From Synechococcus sp. CB0101 (GTDB lineage: Bacteria; Cyanobacteriota; Cyanobacteriia; PCC-6307; Cyanobiaceae): a stretch of DNA of 64,000 bases. Numbering within the stretch: position 1 is the first letter of the stretch; each line of letters begins with the position of its first letter. A program made the translations under genes and the position numbers. Positions 57,247 through 64,000 of the stretch are shown piece after piece. The DNA lies in assembly GCF_000179235.2 (NCBI RefSeq), contig NZ_CP039373.1, forward strand, positions 1,457,860 to 1,521,859, given 5' to 3'. The notes under the pieces are model-generated. The model made no database searches. It worked only from the letters and a program-made list of their open reading frames with translations, and was not told where the DNA came from.

Positions 57247-58437
57247 ATGGCCAGCCCCACCTTTCCGCGCACCCTGATGTTGCTGGGCAGCGGGGAGCTG
57301 GGCAAAGAGGTGGCCATCGCCGCCCAGCGCCTGGGCTGCCGGGTGATCGCGGTGGATCGCTACGCCGGCGCACCGGCCATGCAGGTGGCCGATCAAGCCG
57401 AGGTGGTGGCCATGACCGACCCGGAGGCCCTCAAGGCTGTGGTGCGCCGCCATCAGCCGGATGTGGTGATCCCGGAAATCGAAGCGCTGGCGGTGGATGC
57501 CCTGGCGGAACTGGAATCCGGCGGTATCACCGTGATCCCCACGGCACGGGCGACGGCGGTCACGATGAATCGCGATCGGATCCGCGATCTCGCCGCCACC
57601 GAGCTGGGGCTGCGCACCGCCCGCTTCGCCTATGCCGAAAGCGCTGAGGCGTTAGCCGCCGCCGCGGCGCCCCTGGGCTGGCCGGTGGTGGTGAAGCCGG
57701 TGATGAGCTCCTCCGGCAAAGGCCAGAGCGTGGTGCAGGGCCCCGATGGCATCGCCGCCGCCTGGGACGCCGCCATGGCCGGCGCCCGTGGCAGTGGCGC
57801 ACGGGTGATCGTGGAGGAGTTTCTGCACTTTGAGCAGGAGATCACCCTGCTCACCGTGAAGCAGTGGGAGGGCCCCACCCTGTTCTGCCCGCCCATCGGG
57901 CACATCCAGGAGCGGGGTGACTATCAATGCAGCTGGCAACCGGCCCATCTGGAGTGGGAGCAACTGGCCGCCGCCCAGAGCATGGCGCGCCTGGTGACAG
58001 ACAACCTCGGCGGTGCCGGCATCTTCGGAGTGGAGTTTTTTGTGTGCCGCGGCCGTAACGGCAGCAGTGAGGTGGTGTTCTCCGAGCTCTCCCCCCGCCC
58101 CCACGACACCGGCCTGGTGACACTCGCCGGCCAGAACCTCAGCGAATTCGAACTGCACCTGCGGGCGGTGCTGGGACTGCCCATCCCGGAAATCCGCTCC
58201 ACCGGCCCTGCCGCCAGCCGGGTGATCCTGGCGGAGCAAGCCAGTGAGAGCGTGGCCTTCAGCGGCTTGGATCAGGCCCTGGCGGAGGTGGATGTGCAGG
58301 TGCTGCTATTCGGCAAGCCCGATGCCCGCCCCCACCGGCGCATGGGCGTCGCCTTGGCCAGCGGCGCCAGCCTGGAGGAAGCGCGCACGAAGGCGGATCA
58401 GGCCGCGGCCGCGATCACGGTGCTCCCCGGCCGCTGA
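57247..58437 (+). CDS. purT: Formate-dependent GAR transformylase PurT
   Basis: PurT makes formyl-GAR from GAR, formate and ATP. From ATG 57247 the product has 396 residues. The ATP-grasp fold has LMLLGSGELGKEVAIAAQRL, VVKPVMSSSGKGQSVVQG and FSELSPRPHDTGLVTL with Mg ligands. It uses free formate, which PurU (45578-46450) can release. Confidence 0.96.
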   Translation: MASPTFPRTLMLLGSGELGKEVAIAAQRLGCRVIAVDRYAGAPAMQVADQAEVVAMTDPEALKAVVRRHQPDVVIPEIEALAVDALAELESGGITVIPTARATAVTMNRDRIRDLAATELGLRTARFAYAESAEALAAAAAPLGWPVVVKPVMSSSGKGQSVVQGPDGIAAAWDAAMAGARGSGARVIVEEFLHFEQEITLLTVKQWEGPTLFCPPIGHIQERGDYQCSWQPAHLEWEQLAAAQSMARLVTDNLGGAGIFGVEFFVCRGRNGSSEVVFSELSPRPHDTGLVTLAGQNLSEFELHLRAVLGLPIPEIRSTGPAASRVILAEQASESVAFSGLDQALAEVDVQVLLFGKPDARPHRRMGVALASGASLEEARTKADQAAAAITVLPGR

Positions 58438-58514
58438 TCCAGCTGGGCGAGAGGCCCAGATGCCCCTGGCCACAAGGGAAGACGCGCGATACGGTGCGGC
58501 CACGCACACCGTCC

Positions 58515-59555
58515 ATGTCGCAGGCCCAGCCCAATCCCGCGCCCCGTCGCCGCGATTCCCGCGGGCGGCTGAAACCTGTGGAGCAGCAGGAGCGGCAGGG
58601 CCGTCGTGGCGCAGCGCCCGCCCGCAACAAGGCCACGGTGACACCGCTCGACCAGCGGCGGCGCCCCAAAAACACCAAACCAGCGAAAAGCGGCCTGCCG
58701 CGACTTCCCCTGTTTCTTGCCGGGATCGGGCTGGGCTACGGCCTCAATGGCCCGATCCCCCATCTCGCCACGGGCCTGCTGGGGGGCCTGCATCACCCCA
58801 GCAATGTGATCAGTTCGCTGGTGGCACCGGCCGGCATGGGCGACCGGCGCATCGTGGTGATGGGCACCGACCACGTGAGCACCAACACCGATGTGATGTT
58901 CACGGTGCAGCTGCGCGATGGCCGCACCGAGCTCACCCAAGTGCCGCGCGACACCTTCATCGAATCCGACCGCTATGGCGTGATGAAGGCCAATGCGCTC
59001 TACAGCAGCGGCGGGCCTGACATGGTGAAGCAGGAGCTCAGCAAGCTGCTGTCAGCTCGTGTGGATCGCTACCTGGTGCTCAACCTCAATGCCGTGCAAC
59101 GGCTGGCGGATGCTCTGGGTGGGGTGGAGGTTGATGTGCCGAAGCGGATGTATTACGTGGACAACAGCCAAGGGCTGTACATCGACCTCTATCCCGGCCG
59201 GCAACTGCTCAAGGGTGAAGCCCTGGAAGGTTTCCTGCGCTTCCGCCACGACGAACTCGGCGACATTGGCCGGATGGAGCGGCAGAAGCTTGTACTCAAA
59301 GAGGTGTTCAAGAAGCTGGCCAATCCCGCCATGGCCACCCGTCTGCCTGAGCTGATGAACATCGCCGGCAAGGACGTGCTCACCGACCTCTCTCCAGTGG
59401 ATATGGGTGCCCTGGTCACGGCCATGGCCTCCACCAAGCTCAGCTCCAGCCGCTTGGAAGGCACCCCCTACTGGCATGAAGACATCAGCTACTGGCTGCC
59501 GGATGCCAACCCGCATCGCGAGCTCTATCGCAGCCAGGAGCAACCGCCCCTCTGA
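58515..59555 (+). CDS. LytR-CpsA-Psr family protein
   Basis: From ATG 58515 the 346-residue product has a basic, disordered N-terminus (about 1-60), one transmembrane segment (PLFLAGIGLGYGLNGPIP) and an LCP domain with VMGTDHVSTNTDVMFTVQL, QVPRDTFIES and FLRFRHDELGDIGRMERQ. LCP enzymes transfer undecaprenyl-linked glycans or teichoic acids to the wall; in cyanobacteria the acceptor is unclear. It is 77 bases after purT. Confidence 0.9.
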   Translation: MSQAQPNPAPRRRDSRGRLKPVEQQERQGRRGAAPARNKATVTPLDQRRRPKNTKPAKSGLPRLPLFLAGIGLGYGLNGPIPHLATGLLGGLHHPSNVISSLVAPAGMGDRRIVVMGTDHVSTNTDVMFTVQLRDGRTELTQVPRDTFIESDRYGVMKANALYSSGGPDMVKQELSKLLSARVDRYLVLNLNAVQRLADALGGVEVDVPKRMYYVDNSQGLYIDLYPGRQLLKGEALEGFLRFRHDELGDIGRMERQKLVLKEVFKKLANPAMATRLPELMNIAGKDVLTDLSPVDMGALVTAMASTKLSSSRLEGTPYWHEDISYWLPDANPHRELYRSQEQPPL

Positions 59556-59559
59556 GCGA

Positions 59560-61680
59560 TCAACGCCGCAGGAAGCGGTAGTGATCCAGGCCCTCCAGCA
59601 CCCCCCAGGCTTGGCGGCGTGAAGCGAAGAACACCTTGGAGCGGCGGCGCAGATCGTCGAGGGAACGATCGTGATCGCCCACCACCACGCCCAGGGCACG
59701 GCCATTGAGCAGCTCACCGTCACCCTGCTGCGAGGCCACCACCAGCACCTGCTCCAGCGGCAGCCCCCAGCGCAGGCTCAGATGGCGAATCGCCTCGGCC
59801 TTGGAGGCCCGCAGCGGCAACACATCCAGGAACCAGTGGTGGAACAAATGGGCGCGGGCTTCCAAGCGGCCCTGGCGCAAGCGCTGGCGCACCATCTCCA
59901 GCACCCCAGCCGGAGGCGGCTGAAGGGTGTAGCTGAGCTTGAAGGGCCCCTGCTGCGCCTCCGGTTGGGGAACCAGGCGCGGCGCCAAATCCGCCAAGGC
60001 CTGCTCCACGGCATCACGCTGCCAACCCTGGGCGATGTGCTCTCTCCAGGCCAGATCCGGCACACCCTCATGGCCATAGAGGATCTCGGCACCGGCCTCG
60101 AGAATCCAGACCTGGGGCGCCGGCAGATGCAGTTCGTGGTAACGAAGGCTGGCTGAGGCGAAGCTGCGACCACTGATCATGCCGATGCCGCAGCTGGAAT
60201 CAGCTGCCAAGCGACGACGTAGCTCCTGCAATCCCGCCGGATCGGGTGCATCGAGGCACACATCCAGATCCAACAGCAATAGGCGCTTCACCGGCGCGGT
60301 GGGCTCAGCCGGCAGCACAGGCTGCGGCCGCTGCTGCTGCACCTCCTGACAACGGCGCTGGGCCAGGCCGAGATAGGCGCACACATGGGCATCCCAGCTG
60401 AAATTGCGGCTCACGGCCTCGATGCCGTTGTCGCGCCAGCGGCGCCAGCGTTGGGGATGAGCGGCAGCGGCTTCAAGGGCTTGCTGGAGGTCGTCGAGGT
60501 CGGTCACATCCACCAGCTGGCCGTTGGCGCAGCGCTGCAGGATGTCGCGGGGTCCGCCGTCATCGGTAGCCACCAGCGGCAGGCCGCAGGCCGCCGCCTC
60601 CAAGAGGGTGAGCCCGAAGGGTTCGGTGAGCGCTGGGTTCACAAACACGCCGCCCCGCCGGGCTGCCCAGCGATAAATGGCCGGGATATCGTCGCCGCGG
60701 TGCTGCTTCGGATAGGCCACCCGCCCGTAAAGATCGAAGCGATCCACCAGTTCAAAGATCTGTTGGAACTGGTCGCGCTGCTGTTTCTCCATCGAGCGGG
60801 GATCCTCCCGGCAGCCCAGCACGAGCACCAGGTTGTGGCGCTCCTGCAAGAGAGCCGAGCGGCCATAGGCCTCCACCAGGGCAGGCACGTTCTTGCGGCG
60901 CACAGCCCTGCAAATGCACAGCAGCGGCGGCTTGGCCGGATCCCGCAAAAACGGCCGCATCAACTCCGCCACCGCCTGCTCCTCACCCGGCAGCGGCTGG
61001 GGATGGAAGCGCCGGGCATCCACTCCCGGCGGCACCACCACCGCGCGGCCGGCCACAAAGCGGTCGTAGCGGCTGTACTGCTGCTCCGCCTCCTGTTGCG
61101 TGCTCGTGATTACCAGGGCCGCCTGCGCCAGGGTGCGCTCCTCGGCATCAATCCGGCGGCTGATGGCGTAGGTGTGCTCGATCTGGTCGTGGGCCATGCC
61201 TCCGGCCAGCAGACGGCGCTGCTTCTCACGGCCAAGGGAATGACCGGTAAACAGCAAGGGAATGCCCAGCCGCTGCGACACCAGGGCGCCCACGTAACCG
61301 GCATCGGCGTAGTGGGCATGAATCCAGTCGGGACGACGCTCCTGCGCGGCGATATGCGCGACCACCGCATCCGCCAGCTCATCGAGATGGGGCCAGAGCA
61401 GCTCCTTGCGCAGATAACGGCGCGGGCCGCAGGGCAGGCGCACGATGCAGGCTCCACCGCCCAACTCCTCACGGGGCTCGGCGTAATCGGGAGACACGCG
61501 CTTGTCGTGAATCAGCCGGGTGACCACCTCAACCCGGTCCACCTCCGGCCGAGCCGCCAGGCTACGCATCAACTCCAGCACGTAGGTGGTCTGCCCACCG
61601 GTATCAGCATCACGCCCCAATTCGAGGTCGTGACCACGAAACAGACCGTGCAGATGCAGATGAAGCAGATAGAAACCCAT
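59560..61680 (-). CDS. Sucrose-phosphate synthase with degenerate phosphatase domain
   Basis: The 706-residue product opens MGFYLLHLHLHGLFRGHDLE, then GRDADTGGQTTYVLELMRSL, the GT-B sucrose-phosphate synthase signature. The glucosyl-donor region contains VNPALTEPFGLTLLEAAACG. The C-terminal domain (about 460-706) resembles sucrose-phosphate phosphatase but its motif I is DLDVCLD rather than DLDxTW and its motif III is GDHDRSL rather than GDSGND. It therefore probably has no phosphatase activity. Sucrose is a compatible solute in this lineage. Confidence 0.9.
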   Translation of the reverse strand: MGFYLLHLHLHGLFRGHDLELGRDADTGGQTTYVLELMRSLAARPEVDRVEVVTRLIHDKRVSPDYAEPREELGGGACIVRLPCGPRRYLRKELLWPHLDELADAVVAHIAAQERRPDWIHAHYADAGYVGALVSQRLGIPLLFTGHSLGREKQRRLLAGGMAHDQIEHTYAISRRIDAEERTLAQAALVITSTQQEAEQQYSRYDRFVAGRAVVVPPGVDARRFHPQPLPGEEQAVAELMRPFLRDPAKPPLLCICRAVRRKNVPALVEAYGRSALLQERHNLVLVLGCREDPRSMEKQQRDQFQQIFELVDRFDLYGRVAYPKQHRGDDIPAIYRWAARRGGVFVNPALTEPFGLTLLEAAACGLPLVATDDGGPRDILQRCANGQLVDVTDLDDLQQALEAAAAHPQRWRRWRDNGIEAVSRNFSWDAHVCAYLGLAQRRCQEVQQQRPQPVLPAEPTAPVKRLLLLDLDVCLDAPDPAGLQELRRRLAADSSCGIGMISGRSFASASLRYHELHLPAPQVWILEAGAEILYGHEGVPDLAWREHIAQGWQRDAVEQALADLAPRLVPQPEAQQGPFKLSYTLQPPPAGVLEMVRQRLRQGRLEARAHLFHHWFLDVLPLRASKAEAIRHLSLRWGLPLEQVLVVASQQGDGELLNGRALGVVVGDHDRSLDDLRRRSKVFFASRRQAWGVLEGLDHYRFLRR

Positions 61681-61794
61681 CCGGATCTGCGGCGATTAGC
61701 TCAGCTTTAGCCGAACTTTCAAGAGCAGACAGCAAGAAATGCGGAAAAGATCCCGAATTCATGCACAAATGCTGACGTAAATAGATTAAAGAAA

Positions 61795-63804
61795 TCAGGC
61801 CTTGCCCACCAGCTTCTGGCGCAGGCCCTTGATGCGGTCGCGCAGGTTGGCGGCTTCCTCGAACTCCAGGTTCTTGGCCGCACTCTTCATTTTTTCTTCC
61901 AACTGCTGAATCAACTCCGGCAGGGCATCCAGGGGTACTTCGTTGTGCTCGGCCTGCTCGGTGGCCTGCTCCAGCTGCTCATCGTTGAGCCGGCGCGACA
62001 CCTCCAGAAAGGCCAGGATCGAATTACCCGCCCGCTTGCCTGCGGGGGTGGGTGTGATCCCGTGCTTCTCGTTGTAGCTCTGCTGGATGGCGCGGCGACG
62101 CTCCGTTTCCGTGATCGCCTTATCCATGCTGTCGGTGAGGTTGTCGGCATACAGCAGAGCCACACCCTCCACGTGCCGCGCTGCGCGACCGATGGTCTGA
62201 ATCAGGGAACGCTCGGCCCGCAGGAACCCCTCCTTATCGGCATCGAGGATCGCCACCAGCGACACCTCGGGCAGGTCGAGGCCCTCCCGCAGCAGGTTCA
62301 CCCCCACCAGCACGTCGTACTCGCCGTTGCGGAGGTCTTGGATGATCTCGATCCGCTCGATCGAATGGATCTCGGAGTGCAGGTAGCGCACCCGCACGCC
62401 GTTCTCAGCCAGGTAGTCGGTGAGGTCTTCGGCCATGCGCTTGGTGAGGGTGGTCACCAGCACCCGCTCCCGCTTATCGGCCCGCAGGCGAATCTCTCCC
62501 AGGAGGTCGTCGACCTGGCCTTCGGTGGGCCGCACCTCCACGATCGGATCGAGCACGCCGGTGGGGCGAATCACCTGCTCCACCACCTGGCCATCGCTTT
62601 GGCGCATCTCCCAGTCGCCCGGGGTAGCGCTCACGAAAATCGTCTGCCGCGCCTTCTCCCAGAACTCCGAGCCTTTCAGGGGGCGGTTATCAGCAGCGGA
62701 GGGCAGGCGGAAGCCGTGCTCGATCAGCACCTGCTTGCGCGATTGATCGCCGTTGTACATCGCCTGCAGCTGACTGCAGGTCACGTGGCTCTCATCCACC
62801 ACCAGCAGCCAGTCGTCAGGGAAATAGTCGATCAGGCATTCCGGCGGCGTGCCGGCGGCACGGCCGGCCAGATGGCGGGCGTAGTTCTCCACGCCGTTGC
62901 AGTAGCCCACCTGCTCGAGCATCTCCAGGTCGTAGGTGGTGCGCTGCTCCAACCGCTGCGCCTCCAGCAGGCGACCCTGCTCATTGAGCACATCCAGGCG
63001 CTCACGCAACTCACTGCGAATCGCCTTGATCGCATCAGCGAGCCGCTCCTTCGGGGTGACGAAGTGCTTGGCCGGATAGATGTTGATGCTCTCGAGGCTC
63101 TGCAGAATCTCGCCGGTGGTGGGATCCACGTAGCGGATCGCCTCCACCTCGTCTCCGAACAGCTCGATCCGCACCAAGCGGTCTTCGTAGGCCGGGCCGA
63201 TCTCGAGCACATCACCGCGCACCCGGAAACGGCCGCGGGAGATTTCCAGATCGTTGCGGGAATATTGGTTGTTCACGAGCTCCCGCAGGGAGCCGCGTAA
63301 ATTCAGGGTTTCACCCACCTCGAACTTCACGGCTGCCTTGAGGTATTCACTGGGAATCCCCAGGCCGTAGATGCAGCTGATCGAGGCCACCACAATCACA
63401 TCGCGCCGCTCAAACAACGAGCGGGTTGCCGAGTGGCGCAGCATGTCGATCTCTTCGTTGATCGATGCCGTTTTGGCGATATACGTGTCGGAGACGGGCA
63501 CATAGGCCTCCGGCTGGTAGTAGTCGTAGTAGGAGATGAAATATTCAACGGCGTTGTTGGGGAAGAACTCCCGCAACTCATTGCACAGCTGTGCAGCCAG
63601 GGTCTTGTTGTGCGCCAGCACTAATGCCGGCCGCCCCGTCTGGGCGATCACATTGGCGATGGTGAAGGTTTTGCCCGTACCGGTGGCCCCCAGCAGCGTC
63701 TGATAGCGCTCGCCGCCCTCAACGCCAGCCACCAGACCCTGGATCGCCGCGGGCTGATCACCCTTGGGGCTGTAGGGAGCGTGCAGTTGGTAGGGGTTGG
63801 CCAT
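61795..63804 (-). CDS. uvrB: UvrABC excinuclease subunit UvrB
   Basis: UvrB is the damage-verifying helicase of nucleotide excision repair. The 669-residue product has Walker [16 protein letters not shown], the beta-hairpin region [12 protein letters not shown], the DESH box VVDESHVT, motif [11 protein letters not shown] and a C-terminal UVR motif ([18 protein letters not shown]) for UvrC contact. Length is normal. Confidence 0.98.
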   Translation of the reverse strand: MANPYQLHAPYSPKGDQPAAIQGLVAGVEGGERYQTLLGATGTGKTFTIANVIAQTGRPALVLAHNKTLAAQLCNELREFFPNNAVEYFISYYDYYQPEAYVPVSDTYIAKTASINEEIDMLRHSATRSLFERRDVIVVASISCIYGLGIPSEYLKAAVKFEVGETLNLRGSLRELVNNQYSRNDLEISRGRFRVRGDVLEIGPAYEDRLVRIELFGDEVEAIRYVDPTTGEILQSLESINIYPAKHFVTPKERLADAIKAIRSELRERLDVLNEQGRLLEAQRLEQRTTYDLEMLEQVGYCNGVENYARHLAGRAAGTPPECLIDYFPDDWLLVVDESHVTCSQLQAMYNGDQSRKQVLIEHGFRLPSAADNRPLKGSEFWEKARQTIFVSATPGDWEMRQSDGQVVEQVIRPTGVLDPIVEVRPTEGQVDDLLGEIRLRADKRERVLVTTLTKRMAEDLTDYLAENGVRVRYLHSEIHSIERIEIIQDLRNGEYDVLVGVNLLREGLDLPEVSLVAILDADKEGFLRAERSLIQTIGRAARHVEGVALLYADNLTDSMDKAITETERRRAIQQSYNEKHGITPTPAGKRAGNSILAFLEVSRRLNDEQLEQATEQAEHNEVPLDALPELIQQLEEKMKSAAKNLEFEEAANLRDRIKGLRQKLVGKA

Positions 63805-63822
63805 CCGGCCATTCTCGGGCAG

Positions 63823-64000
63823 TCAGCCCAGCGGCGTGGTGCTCATCAGCAACGCCGCGCGGGTGGCGGACACCTCCAGGCCGAGCCCACCCAGGATCAC
63901 CGCAGAGAGCACGGCGTACACCACAGCCCCGAGCACCGCGCTCACCAGGCCGTTGCGCAGCCGGAAGCCCTGGATCAACCAAGCGGCGAGGGCGAACAGG
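63823..64000 (-). CDS. C-terminal part of a holin-like (YvlD-type) membrane protein
   Basis: The last 58 codons of a leftward frame (stop 63823-63825) encode two hydrophobic segments (LFALAAWLIQGFRLRNGLVS and VVYAVLSAVILGG) and a short tail ending TTPLG. The QGFRLRNGLVSAVLGA pattern resembles the phage-holin-like/YvlD family of small bacterial membrane proteins. The rest of the gene is outside the window. Confidence 0.65.
   Translation of the reverse strand, partial: LFALAAWLIQGFRLRNGLVSAVLGAVVYAVLSAVILGGLGLEVSATRAALLMSTTPLG

Overview
The window is GC-rich, densely packed and has short spacers. It comes from a unicellular cyanobacterium of the marine or euryhaline Synechococcus/Cyanobium type. 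The evidence is an extrinsic photosystem II lipoprotein (PsbQ), ferredoxin-type NirA and NarB with the cyanobacterial helper NarM, a Tic20-like protein, a DUF3134 protein, a cyanobacterial group 2 sigma factor, AcnB and a sucrose-phosphate synthase with a C-terminal phosphatase-like domain. No transposase, prophage, CRISPR array, rRNA or tRNA was recognised.

Bases 1-4343 are a divergent urease locus: ureE-ureF leftward (ureF is cut by the window edge) and ureD-ureA-ureB-ureC rightward. A convergent PilZ-domain gene follows. Next is a four-gene rightward operon (4839-10270): circularly permuted ATP-grasp, alpha-E, transglutaminase-like and DUF2126 proteins, a predicted but uncharacterised amide-bond-forming system. 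Bases 10400-11700 hold small unknown proteins and a cupin.

Bases 11700-30075 are a nitrogen-oxide assimilation island. It contains cobA and a CbiX-like gene (siroheme), nirA, a 44-residue repeat microprotein, a formate/nitrite-family channel, a HEAT-like protein, cynS, a TrpD-like paralogue, narM, narB and nrtP. It also carries molybdenum-cofactor genes mobA, moaA, moaB, moaD, moaE, moeA and moaC, interleaved with an HPP-family probable nitrite transporter and a TauE/SafE exporter. Consensus GTA-N8-TAC (NtcA-type) sites lie in several of its intergenic gaps. Together these genes import nitrate, nitrite and cyanate, reduce them to ammonium and build the cofactors needed.

Bases 30400-48212 are mixed core metabolism: an MFS exporter, ppk, a sigma factor, a phytol-kinase-like gene, DAHP synthase, acnB, a ClC channel, an orphan beta-rich protein, a radical SAM protein, an O-antigen-ligase-like protein, purU, psbQ and an FAD oxidoreductase. 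A perfect CIRCE (HrcA operator) at 36121-36155 sits in front of a small gene of unknown function and not near groESL.

Bases 48300-64000 hold pstS, a structured and terminated intergenic segment that may encode a small RNA, dnaK, aroE, a Tic20-like gene, rpsF, a frameshifted coiled-coil gene, argG, a DUF3134 gene, mraY, purT, an LCP protein, sucrose-phosphate synthase, uvrB and the 3' end of a holin-like membrane protein gene.

The points most worth follow-up are the orphan CIRCE gene, the nirA-linked repeat microprotein, the pstS-dnaK RNA candidate, the set of NtcA-like sites, and genes whose conserved N-termini imply non-AUG starts.
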